Below the pieces are notes generated by a model that did no database searches, was not told the DNA's origin, and saw only the letters and a list, made by a program, of their open reading frames with translations. Source: Neolentinus lepideus HHB14362 ss-1 (Eukaryota > Basidiomycota > Agaricomycetes > Gloeophyllales > Gloeophyllaceae). Taken from it: a DNA stretch of 64,000 nt. This document shows, piece by piece, positions 44,681-56,147 of the stretch (its first letter is position 1; every line of letters starts with the position of its first letter). Where the stretch lies: positions 606,996 through 670,995 of the forward strand of contig KV425551.1 of assembly GCA_001632425.1 (NCBI GenBank). Direction: 5' to 3'. A program made the position numbers and the translations under genes.

Positions 44681-47600
44681 ATGTCTCATAGTGCAGGCCC
44701 TTCCTCCAATACTCACCAAAACTCACATGCGCCAAGGTCTGGTGCGGCATTAGACTTGCCCGCTTTGCAGAGTGCAAGCAGAGTCCTGCAGGACCAACTT
44801 TCCAAGGATGCTCAGCTGTTTCCGGACCTGGGTGATATGTTGATGATACGTACGTAGTCTTATCATTATCCCCCTGCTGTCAATGTCCAAAAAACCTTTC
44901 CTTCAGCCGGAGTGCAATCCTCCGCATCGTATAGTATCTTCCCTGACGACTACCGAGTTCCATACCAGAAGCGGAGATTAATCAGTATCCCGGACGCGAT
45001 ATTCCAATACTACGAGAGTATGTTCCGCCTTCTCTTGCCCTATACCCGACTTATACCTGGCTGAAGTCGCCAGCCCCATTTCACACATGGGTATCATGCC
45101 TGAAATTGATCGTGTGTGGATAACAATCGATAACAAACTGTTCCTGTGGGACTATGTTGAAGGGTGAGTCTAGCGTCTCTACTGCTACTGACAGTGCTTT
45201 GCTAACCAAGACCGAAGTCAAGAGCTGAGCTCGTTCGTAGACCAGCCAGATGTGATATCTCATGTCGCCCTCGTGAAACCCAAATCAAACGTATTCATCG
45301 ACGAGATTTCCCATTTACTTGTGATCTGTACACCAGTATCCGTCCTTCTACTGGGAGTGTCCATATCCGCCCCTCCTTCCGGGAGCCGAAGTCTTAAAGA
45401 GATCAAACTTTACGCTACCGACATGTCCGTGTCAACTGAGGTCGAACTGACATCAGTCATTGGGTCGAAGGACGGCAGGATATTCATGTGCGGAGTGCAG
45501 GACGGTAACCTCTATGAGCTGCACTACCAAGAGAAAGAGGGCTGGTTCGGTAAGAGAGTACAGCTCATCAATCACTCAGTCGGCGGGATGCACAGTTTAT
45601 TCCCTCGGCTTGCTACCCCCAAATCGGAAGGTCAGTTCCTTTCCGCTCTAAGAATACTCCATTTTGACTTGCCTCACAGACCACATCACCTCAATCGTGA
45701 CGGACCATGCAAGGGATTGTTTTTACACACTGTCCTCGAGAAGCATCATAACTGTCTACAGACCGAATGGAGTTAAAGCAGTCCAGCAACTGCAAGTGCT
45801 CTCTGGTCTGTACAGGTCTGCTCAGGAAAAGGCCCCAGCGTCACCTGCGCTCATACCCAACACCTTCCAGATCATTAGCTTACATGTCATTGCCCAGACT
45901 GAAGCCCCTCGCTCCGGTGTTCAGCTCATGGCTGTTACGGCTAGTGGTGTGCGCTTATACTTTTCCCGGTCATCTGCTTCATACGGATATTCGTATGGTA
46001 CCGACACCACCACCCCTGTGTCAGGCCATCGACTATTGCAGTTGGTACATGTTCGCTTACCACCTGCGAACCTATTACATCCGGACGAGCAGCAACTTGC
46101 TCATGAGACAGGGTATCGTCCTTCCCAATATTTGGCCCGGACCTACACCGTCACTGCGTTGGAAAGTGCCTGCTATAATGCAGGCTTGACCATCGCTGCG
46201 CAGAGGGGAGAGCATCGTGGAGGAGACTATCTTTTTTGCCTGGCGCCGGACCTTACAAAGATCGGTACACTTGGGCGAACGAATCAATCCCAGCCTCAAC
46301 TTCAATCTCAGCAAATACAGCCTCAACCGACAACACAGTCCATCTATGGCGTCCCTTCCTCTACTGATCCCTCACGCCCGGTTCTGACTGAGTATGCTAC
46401 CTTGCTATCAATCCCTGGGACTACTTGGGCCATTGCCCCCGTCCCTCAGACTCCCTACCATAGTTCCACCCCATCTACTTCGCCAGTCCCGGTAGCCATC
46501 AATGAGCTTGCGATTCAGCTCTGCGAGCCACCAAGACAGTTCGTGATACTGACGAATGCAGGTATAATTTATTTGGCGAAAAGGCGAGCACTTGACTACT
46601 TAAGAGATGTCATCGAAGAGTTCCACGCAGAAGGAAATTCTCAGCCAATCATTGAATTCCGCGACAGGTACGTGGTGCAAACATCATTTAATCCTGGTTG
46701 ATCAAGTTAGCGCAGTTTTGGGCGAGATCAGACTTGCGCCATGCTACTTGCTCTGGCAAGCGGCAACACCTTCTTGGACATGGCCGACTTCTCAACACCG
46801 ACGTTCAGTACAGGAAAAATCGGCGCCGTTAGCTCAGAAATAGCCAATGTGGCAAAGCAAGCGTTCTATGACTTTGGAGAACGGCCGATGTGGACTGAAA
46901 GACCAACGTACGGAACGAGTACGCGATTTATTTCCTGTGGCCAAATTTCAAAATCATAATACTTTTCTAGACGAGAATGTGGGCATAGCGCGGTTCAGCG
47001 GTCGGCGTGAAGGTTTGGCATTTTACTTCGCGAGGCTGGTACGGCCCATTTGGAAGGCTAAATTAACGCAACCTGGGTATGAATTATTTTGATTGTCAGA
47101 TTCTCTTCAATTTAACATACTTGGTAACCTTACCAGACCGCTGGGACTACAAGAGTGCGCTATACCAGAAGAGACGCTAGTAACGACACAAAAGAACCTG
47201 CATGCATTGAAGGAGTTCCTGGACAATAATCCACATTTGTTCCACTCCGCTCCAGGGGAGAATCCAGGTGCTCGTGGAGCTGCGGCGAACGAGCAAGAGG
47301 CATGGAAGGTCAGAACTTCAATGAATTTCTTGCTTTGATGAAATGTTGAGATGTTTTCGCAAGGCTGAGCAGAGTTCCGTTTCGCAAATCCAAGCGTTAC
47401 TCGCTAGAACCATCGAGGCCATATCGTTCTTGCTGCTCTTAATAGACTATAGGCTCGGCGAGCTGATCTCTCAGTAAGCATACTGTTAGTCGCAAGCGCG
47501 GTGCATCCAAACACTGACTGCTCCAGGTCCGACCTTGACACTCAAAAATTAATGCCATCCCTCACGTTTGAGAATCTTGTTGTTACTAATGACGGTGTTG

Positions 47601-49748
47601 CTGCATCAAGAGCCCTTGTTAATATCGTGATTGACCAGCAAATTGGGCAACAAATCAGCGTAAGCTCTTGCATCCGCCAGCTCATGCGGTCAGCTGAGCT
47701 GCGATCCAGGTTGACACCATAAGTGAGGTCCTTCAAGAACGCTGCGGCTCATTCTGCAGCACCGATGATGTTCTGCTGTATAAGGTGAGCAGAGGCTTAA
47801 TCTAAGTAGATAGGACATCCTCGGGAGCAATGTTTAGGCCAAGGAGAACGTCCGTAAGGCTGCGGAAACACGGAACGTAGTCGAAAGTCAGAAATGGCTG
47901 AATGAATCACTTCGGTACGTAACGTGTCAGTATCTTCGATTTTCTGATACCAGCGTTGCGGACAGGCTCTTCACGAAGGGTGCTCGCATCCTGGATCTAG
48001 AGAAGTTAAGAGAGGTTTGTGGTGATTACCAGCAATTGAACTATGCGAAAGGTCTGTCTCGCAAGTTCTTCATCAGCTTGGATCTTGCTGACATGTAACG
48101 CAGGGGCTGTGGATTTGCCTCTACACAGCGCTGTGCTCGCTGACGCTGATCGGCTTGGTGAAGAGTACTGGTATGCGGGCTGTCCTGAAAATGACCGTCG
48201 CGCCCAGTTCTGGGAACGAAGAAAGCAGTGCTATGATTTGGTTCTAGACTCACTTTCTGTTTTCGAAGAAAGAGCTTCTGGAGCAATAGAGCAGGAACGT
48301 GGATCAGACAATCCAGAAGTTGTCCGTAGCCATGCATTTGAACTTGCTATGGCGAGTTCCGACGCAATGTTCCACTCGGCCTTGTACGACTGGTTGATTG
48401 AGAGAGGCTTTGCTGATGAACTGCTCGAGGTTCGTGTTTTGGGTGTGTTCTTTCTACTGTGCCTTACACCCGATTCTGGAAGATGCGTCCCCCTTACCTT
48501 GAAGCTAATCTAAGACGAGAACCCATAACCGTCCAGAAATATCAACTACTCTGGCAGTTCTATGTCAAAGATGGACAGCCGCTGAGGGCAGCCGAGGTGC
48601 TTGCCGCATTGGCAGACTCTGCCCAGTATGTACGGTGTTATCGATGAGTGACAATACTAAAGAAATGCGGACATCACAGATTCAAGATTTCGCTGGACAC
48701 ACGCCTAGAGTACCTGACCTTGGCTGTGGGCAACGCCAAAGCACACCCTGTCTCAGCCGGTCGTCGGCAAGAGACGGCGATTGCATTTCTGGCTGAACTG
48801 GAGGATAAGCTCGAAGTGGCGCAAGTACAGCTTGAAATATACAACACTTTGCTGCCTCATATGAACGATGCCGAGGAAGTGGGACAGAGAATCCGCTTGC
48901 TTTCAGAACGTTTGTTTGATGTGACCGAGGTTCGTCGACATACTATCTCAGTGTTCGATGATATTGATTCTTACTTAGCTCTTCCAATTATACGCTGAAC
49001 CTTTCGATTTACGGGAGATGCAACTGCTCGTTCTGCATGTGGCAAATCATAGGGAGGATAGTATTGTCAGGCCCATTTGGAATAGAATCTTTGATGAAGG
49101 TAGGTTCCACACACCTCTTGTCATGACAGTCTGATAACTGGGAACCTGCCTAGCTGTGAACGGCATAGAACCCCAGATAGGCGCTGACCAGGCAATGTCC
49201 AAAGTCGTTTCGCTCGGTCGCCGGTTCTATCCTTCCGAAAGCGCTTTTCCACTACGTGAGTGGTAAGGTCAGGGCCGCGAGATATTCGAACTCATCGTGC
49301 TTCCATATATGCAGGATATGTTGCTTCTTTGCTAGTTCGCTTCGGTTTGGCAAACAAGGGCGTTCTTCCCTACGGCTGGGCCCCACGAGTTTTGGTACAG
49401 TGTGGGGTTCCTTATGGAGAGATCTGGGATATTTTTCATGAGATGTACGAATCTCAGGTCTGTCCGCACAGGTATTTTTGGCGACATTGTAATCTCATGA
49501 CGATCTCGCCACAGGTTCCGCCGTTTAACGACCAATCGAATGTGCAGGCTATCTCCTCGGACATCTCGGTGCTTCTGTCCGACTGGATGCAAGAAGCACA
49601 GCAGTCACAATCGACCGTTGCACGAGAATTCCCTGCAGATAGGGTCGATGGGGCTGTCGCCCAATACCTCGCAGAGCTCGATCCGAACAGGACAGAGACT
49701 AAGGCAGCCTACGAAAAACTCAAGCGGTGGATACGACAAACTTACTAA
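44681..49748 (+). CDS. NUP170: Scaffold nucleoporin Nup155/Nup170
   Basis: Twenty exons: 44681-44849, 44907-45017, 45067-45163, 45218-45630, 45680-46667, 46716-46918, 46971-47076, 47137-47308, 47364-47473, 47527-47659, 47710-47784, 47838-47914, 47966-48051, 48104-48429, 48483-48625, 48680-48929, 48979-49099, 49154-49255, 49315-49457 and 49515-49748. They give 1352 aa, the family size. The amino half is a beta-propeller (YQKRRLISIPDAIFQYYE, MGIMPEIDRVWITIDNKLFL, SKDGRIFMCGVQDGNLYELH). The carboxyl half is an alpha-solenoid (EYWYAGCPENDRRAQFWERR, LLWQFYVKDGQPLRAAEVLA, GWAPRVLVQCGVPYGEIWDI). It belongs to the inner ring of the nuclear pore, contacting Nup53/Nup35 and the membrane. All joins keep phase, so this is an intact gene. 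Confidence 0.97.
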
Positions 49749-49839
49749 TCCTGGCCCTACCCTTGATTCTGCATACATGCATCAACTCCTAGAGCCATTT
49801 TCATCTTACATTTTCAATGTCTCGATTCAATAATGTAAG

Positions 49840-50800
49840 CTACGATCTCAGCCGACTTCCAGTATTGCGTCTTCTGCTCGTAGGAGAAGACGCTGAGCGA
49901 ACCTTTGCGTCCAACTGTACACTTTGAGAAGAGTCCTGCAGGTATCTGGCTTAGCACGAGGCGTCTAACACGCGTCTACGGTACATGCTTACCGAGCAGC
50001 TCCTACTATAATAAGGACGACGATGATGATTGTCGCAAAGTCTCCGCCGCCTCTCCTACTCCGAGATGCCCTATAACGAGCAATCCACCCAATAGGGAAA
50101 GGCATGGAGAGTAGCATATGTACTAGGGATCCTGCGCCGACCACGGGAAGACCTAGTAGAAAACGTTGCACAAAACGCTTCAGTAACCCGGGAGGCTGTG
50201 TCGGAATAGTGGTCGGTCGAGATCGCCTCATTTGTCCCGTGAAAAAATTGTTGTCCGCAATGGCATCCGAATCCTGCAATATACGGATGGCAGCACGAAT
50301 AATGTCCTTAACAGCGTCGTACGGCCAGTACGAGATATAGTAGTAACTATCTCCGGAATCGTCTTCGAGCGAACTCAGGAAATATGTTGTGATGAAGGAG
50401 GAGCATAGGACCAGGATGGTGAATAACATAGTCGACACTGCTCCAACCACAACTGCCGCGGCTTCGTGAGTTCAGAGAGAAACAACCCAATAAGTAGCCA
50501 CCTCACCGGGATTGGTCGCAAGACCCGAGACTCTGGTGCGTGCAAAGTGATAACGGTATTTGCATTGAGGGCATGCAAAGAAAGCCGTTTCAGAAGAGTT
50601 GCGCCAGCGTTGCAGACACTTGACGTGCACATACTAAGGCTGCATAGTGAACATTGACCTCAGCTTTGTAATTGTCTTGACCGGACACTTACACTAATGG
50701 ATCCACGGCATTGGCATGGACGTATGAGTCGACCTAGCGAAAGATCAGGACCATCCAAACAGATACGGCATTGCTTTTCATCTAGAGTCTCGTCCGACAT
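49840..50800 (-). CDS. RING-CH (MARCH-type) membrane E3 ubiquitin ligase
   Basis: Exons in transcript order: 50800-50693, 50633-50507, 50452-49993 and 49945-49840. They give 266 aa. The RING-CH finger (residues about 10-65) has ligands in KQCRICLDGPD, IRPCQCRGSISYVHVKCLQR and FFACPQCKYRYHF: C-x2-C, C-x-C, H-x2-C, C-x2-C. Two or more hydrophobic segments follow (VVVGAVSTMLFTILVLCSSF; LLGLPVVGAGSLVHMLLSMP), so it sits in an endomembrane and ubiquitinates membrane proteins. The last intron (49946-49992) is inferred: splicing gives a basic tail, while read-through would stop at about 49989 after VLIIVGAAR. It is convergent with NUP155/170, 91 bp apart. Confidence 0.88.
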
Positions 50801-51378
50801 AGCTACAAAAATGCTGGAGAGACAAGCGAACGCGACATACACAGCGTGGTACACGTAGCAGTAGCACTGCCGATCAAGGAGGCGGCTAAACGCGGTGCTC
50901 ATTGGGTTCACGTGATGTCGCAGCGCGTCCTGAAACAGCCACGCCACATTCTCTCCAAGCTGCCACCATCTTGCTCTTCTGTCTGCTTCTTTCAGCACAA
51001 GACGTTCTCACAACTTGTGTTTTGGATTTCTTTGACGGGACACTGAGAACTCGAGAAACCCCCGCAAGCGCACTATTGGTGCAGCCGCGACTTTGGCACA
51101 TATTTGTCTGAGTTAAGGAGCGCTGGTATCGAGGATTGAGTTCACGATGCAAATACATAGTGACATGTATATACTCAGATGTGGATCTGTCTGAAAGAGA
51201 AAATGGAGGTAAGAGAATAAAATGCTCTGATGAGTGATGCTAAATATTTATTAGCGATGGTTTCCCGAAAATCGCCCTCATATGTTTGGAGTGCCAGTGT
51301 GTATAGGACTATTATCTTTGTATTAACTACCTGCAGACATAATTGAACAATATCAATGACATCCTGGGTACCGAATGC

Positions 51379-51807
51379 TCAAGTCTGGGCCAGCGGTGGA
51401 TTACGACGGCACCGGTGAAGTCTTTTTAAAGCGATGTCGATTTTACGAACCTGAGCCCTTCTAAATTCTTCGGCGACAAACTCGCCCAACGTGGGTGATG
51501 CTTTGCAACGACGTCGACTTGAACAGCCAGTCCAGAACTCTTGCTGAAACTGAGAGACTAGAGCTCTCAACGCAATCCCGACATTCCAGTGGACACGGGC
51601 TAACTCTGCGAGATGCACCATATATCCTTCCATATCACCATGTGACGTGGATACAATTTGTGTTTCCTGGTTGTATGCGTCCCTCCATCTTGCACGCGGT
51701 GGGGACCCAGCCGGATTCGGCTGCTGCAAATACAGACATGGCCCAGGACTCGCTAAATTCGCGCTACACTGTTTGAACTGGAGTTCTATCCAGGTAACGA
51801 GAGACAA
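51379..51807 (-). CDS. Uncertain open frame
   Basis: 142 codons, open on the minus strand. Part of it reads like an amphipathic helix (YMVHLAELARVHWNVGIALR, ALVSQFQQEFW), and it ends in a basic segment (KIDIALKRLHRCRRNPP). No family recognised, no clear upstream exon, and the + strand is also open in places. It may be a small gene, a remnant, or chance. Confidence 0.2.
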   Translation of the reverse strand: MSLVTWIELQFKQCSANLASPGPCLYLQQPNPAGSPPRARWRDAYNQETQIVSTSHGDMEGYMVHLAELARVHWNVGIALRALVSQFQQEFWTGCSSRRRCKASPTLGEFVAEEFRRAQVRKIDIALKRLHRCRRNPPLAQT

Positions 51808-51939
51808 GCAGATTAGGTCAAGGCATGCACCATCATATATGAAGAAGTACCAAACCAGCCCTGCATAGATGCAAAGGTATGGTCTACCTATAGCTATTTG
51901 TTCACAAGGATGATTAATATACGATATACTATATCGTAG

Positions 51940-52058
51940 ATCGTTTGTTCTACGAAGACGTGTCTCTTGACACTGTCTATCGGTTCCGCAGCGCGTCTCG
52001 CCTCAGGAAAAATCATGAGGGCTGGTGCGCGATATACGAGGTCGACCCTGAGCTCTAG
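51940..52058 (+). pseudogene. Orphan terminal-exon fragment, F-box-like flavour
   Basis: After an acceptor-like ...ATCGTAG at 51939, the frame reads RLFYEDVSLDTVYRFRSASR and EGWCAIYEVDPEL, then a TAG at 52056-52058. The VYRFRSASRL segment is reminiscent of the region after the F-box in large Agaricomycete F-box families. No upstream exon could be joined, so it is probably a truncated copy. Confidence 0.25.
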
Positions 52059-52380
52059 TCACTCTCTGAGAGCTGTCGCCGGGCCTGTACCATAGGTATG
52101 GCTGCGAGCTTTAACTTAATCCGTCATTGCATAGTCTATAAGGGTCCCGTGCTCGAGATCGCGCCCGTGATTCCACCATGCTAAGATCGAACAGTCAGGA
52201 CTCAGTGACAATCGTTCACTACTGGTACGTATCGACACATGCCAACATCACATCATGATGTTGAAAGGGCTCCCCAGCTGTGGTGTCTATAAATACGTTA
52301 TCAGCCTCATCGAAGCAGGAAAAAGCCCCGTAGCCACACAAATGTCTCAGATAAGCGACACACAAATTCTTTTGTAAGGG

Positions 52381-52424
52381 GTCAGGCCGGGTTTGGGCCG
52401 GGCTCGGGCTAAGCCCTGGGCTTG
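52381..52424. repeat. GGGCC-rich repeat block, left copy
   Basis: Carries GGCCGGGTTTGGGCCGGGCT followed by the odd palindrome AAGCCCTGGGCTT (52411-52423). A related, longer block lies at 52751-52867 in the same general orientation. Confidence 0.7.
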
Positions 52425-52750
52425 TATAGTAGATCTTGTAAGTGCTTTTAAAACCTAAGAAATCACAAGACATGTAATTATGAATACTACATATCCATTA
52501 TGAGTGCATTCCACTTTCTGAGTGTCTACTAGGTCATGTATATAGCCTTCGTAACTGGTGCGTGGGTGTTGTAGTCCGATACCACGTGGTCCCGGACATC
52601 ACCGGAAATCCCAATTTGGCAGTAAGTCACCATTCAAGGTCAAATCCGGGTGATCTGTCCTTGTAGACTCATCTGCAGCTTGACCCCATCCAAGAAATAT
52701 ACATAGAAAGCTCCAAAAATATGCATTTACTGTGATATATATAGCCACTG

Positions 52751-52867
52751 AAAGCCCTGGGCTTTCCCAACCTTGAGCCCGAGCCTAAGCCCACAGTGAA
52801 TATGGGCTTGGGCCGGGCTATTTTTCGCCGGGTCGGGCCGGGTTTCGGGCTTGAGCCCTGGCCCGGC
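52751..52867. repeat. GGGCC-rich repeat block, right copy
   Basis: Begins with the palindrome AAAGCCCTGGGCTTT, contains GAGCCCGAGCCTAAGCCC in inverse sense, then GGGCTTGGGCCGGGC and GGGTCGGGCCGGGTTTCGGG, ending CCCTGGCCCGG. Together with 52381-52424 it bounds a 330-bp A+T-richer interior, which suggests a small non-autonomous element. Confidence 0.65.
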
Positions 52868-53376
52868 AATTCACTACCTAGCTTACGATTCATAACGGCT
52901 CTCATGTTCAGCCTCTCTATTTGCAACTAGCGTCGAGATTCGCAGCGGGTTAGCTCTTAGACCAATCAGTGAAAACTCACTAGACTGAAGGGTCTGACAA
53001 ATATCGAGCCAGAGAAGGCGACCATGTTGATCGTCAAAGGCCGGGCTTTCGATAGCAGGGCCCTTCAAGAAAGACGTCAATCAGAGTACAGCAGTACGGA
53101 ATCTTCATTTATCTTCCGCTTTATTAACTCTCACAGCAAAAAGAAAATACAATGCATGTCCTACCTCGGGCACAACACAATACTTAAGCCCGAGTATCCA
53201 ACTATCTTCGTCCACGTGACCCTTTTGTGCCGACGGTGCTATTACCGAAAGACCGCGGGTTTCTTTGTGGTCGCTAATCCTCTTCAAGTCGTCTTGACAG
53301 ATAGGCTCGTCCCAACGTAATATTTACATATCAAAAGACGGCCCTTGAGGCTCCTGCGGTTCTTCCGCGGTGGGCA

Positions 53377-53772
53377 TCATAACTGATTCTCGTCCATATC
53401 CACCCGAGGAAAAGGTGGAAGTTGGTCAGACCTAACGTGCGTAGCGAAGACCACTAGTGAGCCGCTATGGTTCCCGACAGTGTTGCACAGCCATCTCACT
53501 GTGCTCTTTCGACACGCGGACGGACAGACGGAGCGGTTTCCATAGGGGCTAGGCGTCATGTCATCTACTGCTTCTGGAGCCGTCGGTCGATATCCGCCAC
53601 CTTCGAACAGATGATGTCGATGTGTCATGGCTCCTTCAACCACACCTTCCTCTCATTTAATCTGCTGCTACGCATAAGATTATGCCGTGAGGAAGGATCG
53701 CAGCGACGCACCTCGGGCTCGGTCGTGCATAGGTCCATGGGTGTCTGCAGTCATCAATGCATCACTGGTCAT
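53377..53772 (-). CDS. Possible small gene of unknown function
   Basis: Two exons in transcript order, 53772-53712 and 53645-53377, joined by a 66-nt intron with consensus ends, give 109 aa. It reads as a coherent protein (MTSDALMTADTHGPMHDRAR, HLFEGGGYRPTAPEAVDDMT, LCNTVGNHSGSLVVFATHVR), ending PRVDMDENQL. The frame continues open upstream of the chosen ATG, so an earlier exon is possible. No domain recognised; it sits in a repeat-rich stretch and may be a remnant. Confidence 0.3.
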
Positions 53773-56147
53773 GGATTTCTGGTTTGATATCGGCGCGTCA
53801 GTCTGACAGCGACAATATCGTCTGACGCTTGCCTTTCCTTGTATATGGGCCTGGCCTCCACATTTGGCTTGCTGGACGATAAACTTCCTACTACACGCGT
53901 TCTTACAGTACGGTGCAGCAACAGCGCACAGAGCCTTATGTAAAGGAAAGGGGAGAAGTTAGAAGTTTGTCAAAGCTCTGACCCTATCTGCCTCATATGG
54001 CGTCCGTCGTACTGATAAACAACGGTCAAGAAGGACGATCGGCAACGGTGTTCTGGCTTCATCGCACAACATGTTCAGAGAAGACAGTGAGAAAACGTTT
54101 GTGTAACCACAACCGGTGAATGAACATTTCACCGTATCTCTGGGGATTCATACGTCAACGAACAGGCGGCCCGTCGACCACGACCTCCAAACGCATATCG
54201 GACATTTCTACTAGTCGTGCGACAGGGGACGGCCTTCTCGCGCCCGGTAGAAGGCATGCTGCAGTCAAGAAGAACATCTGCTCTGGATTGACAGAGGCTA
54301 CCGAGGGTCATCACGAAGCTTCTCTTCCCTTGAGCTTCTCCGGCTCAACTTTGGACAGTGTATAATGACTTTTTACGCGGGCTTCGATCTGTGGATTTTT
54401 CCATAAGTAGTCTATCTTTGAAGCATTGTCCTCGGGCGCAAGGGTGATCATGCTAAGGACCGACCTTTTTATGTAAGAAATATGAAGGCAAACAGGTATT
54501 TGAGACACTGTAATATTCGGGCCAAGAAGGCAGGCGTCATGCCATGGTGTTGACGTCGCATTCATAGGGAAAGCTATCCTGACTGTTAATGATCTTATTT
54601 GTAGAGACGCTCCCGCGAGTACCTGTTAATCTCGGCCAACCGAAGATTCACTTCAATGTGGGAAGCGCTTCAGCACCACCTACTCATTTGTTTTTTGCTT
54701 TATTCCGAGCGTCAAAGTGTCGAGTGAACCACGCTACGCACAGGCATGTTCACTGCCAAAGTCTTTGTCCGCGTCCCGGAGTCAATGGCTATAGTGCGGT
54801 ACACCTGGTCACCGCTACTTTCAACAGCGGCAAAATCCATCAGGGGTGTGAAATAAATATTCATACTGTCATTATTCATATACGTTCAAAGCAAACTGAA
54901 CCTTCCCGAGGTGATGGCACAAGTCCAGTTGGAGGAAATACAGTGCTAGGAACATTTAAATGTTGGATAGATGCTTTTTGTGAAGGATTAGGTACAAAAG
55001 ATGCTCAGCAGCTTAATGCAGCTCTAGAAAATATTACCCAACCCACAGGCCTCATGGCTTTGGCTCGTCAGTTTGATGCACAATTACACAACTTGGTAAT
55101 GTATAAACCATTCATGCACATTTTAATCAGATCGGGCCAAAATTGTAACTCCCTCAACTGTTGTTCAGTGGTGCCCAGGTATCCCGCACCATAGAATCTG
55201 GAGAGTGAGTTAGACTGCAGATGCTGAAGCATTTAATATTGAAATTGGACCCGACCCTAGTATGTCTTCTTAAATGATATAATGCAGAACGATGTTATTG
55301 ACTACAGCGGAGCTAAGGACGATCTCCTTTGCATCAAATTGCATGTCGAGGTGGATCCTAATTTGGAATTTACCGTGGTGCCGCCGGGAGCCAGTTTCGC
55401 GGCTATGCCGCGGACTTTGGGTAGTCTAGCGATCATCGACATCGTACGGCTCGGAAGAAGGACGATCAAAGGATATCAAGGCCTACGAGTGGTCGCGGTC
55501 TAGAATAATGCGCCAGTCAGTGCAGGTCTGTTTCCCGACTGAGCTTGGTGACTGGCTGAAGATGGCAGGACGACTTTCTGGATTAACAGGCAAGTAACAG
55601 TGTCTCGGCGAGCGAGGGGGCCTTGGGGGGAGATTGGATCTGCTTGTCGTCGCGAGGCTAAATTGCATTTTCAGGATCTCCGGTTCGGACGAGGCAGCGG
55701 ACTCGTCCTGTTTCGAACTTATGTGGCGCTTCTCCTCCGTGGAAATCGTGATCTATGGCCGTCTTGCAACCCCCATCGACCCGCCCTGCACGCCTCGCCC
55801 ATCCCGTCCACGCGCTCTTATTGCCGCTCCCTGATCGGCTGTTGAGGTCAAGTAGTAATTTAGTTCTTATACACTTGGTCGAAGCGCTATAGAACCTGGC
55901 CTATCCACACCCCATCCATCACCTAAACTTGTTTTCATGTGTGTCAACGGACTTCTCTTATCCGTCAAGCCATTTCCTTCCCATACTTTCCTCTCGATAT
56001 CGGTCTTCGTCAATTCATGCTAGGCCGTCATTTTAACGTTGTCCCAATCAAACTCGAAAGATCTTATTCAAACCATGGTCGTTAAAAGACCGTACACCCA
56101 TGCCACAATCCAAGTCGTTCGTACAACTCTGTCTCTGTTCTCCGAAA
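53773..56147. other. Gene-poor region, middle of accessory island
   Basis: 2.4 kb. Apart from the A+T-rich coding-like segment at 54589-55194, I see no gene. About 55640-55840 is also open and coding-flavoured (ARLNCIFRISGSDEAADSSC) but isolated. The last 200 bp are a T/C-rich promoter-like region for the REX4-like gene. Confidence 0.45.
54589..55194 (+). CDS. A+T-rich open frame of unknown origin
   Basis: 201 codons. The stretch 54900-55130 codes for KCWIDAFCEGLGTKDAQQLN, ALENITQPTGLMALARQFDA and QLHNLVMYKP, with mostly A/T-ending codons (GGA AAT ACA, TTA GGT ACA AAA GAT), unlike all host genes in the window. No homolog recognised. It could be part of a transposable element, DNA of foreign or viral origin, or a very AT-rich host gene fragment. 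The start is arbitrary, since the first 80 codons look non-coding. Confidence 0.3.
   Translation: MILFVETLPRVPVNLGQPKIHFNVGSASAPPTHLFFALFRASKCRVNHATHRHVHCQSLCPRPGVNGYSAVHLVTATFNSGKIHQGCEINIHTVIIHIRSKQTEPSRGDGTSPVGGNTVLGTFKCWIDAFCEGLGTKDAQQLNAALENITQPTGLMALARQFDAQLHNLVMYKPFMHILIRSGQNCNSLNCCSVVPRYPAP

Larger units (their letters stand above)
50801..53376. other. Gene-poor region, left part of accessory island
   Basis: 2.6 kb without a reliable gene. It contains an uncertain minus-strand frame (51379-51807), an orphan coding-like fragment (51940-52058) and GGGCC-rich repeats (52381-52867). The remaining frames are short and inconsistent between strands. It looks like decayed repeat or transposon DNA. 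Confidence 0.5.

Noticed and set aside
49989..50450. RING-CH protein ending at the stop near 49989
   Set aside because: A consensus donor immediately before that stop and an acceptor at 49946 give a longer basic tail. Kept as an alternative, not preferred.
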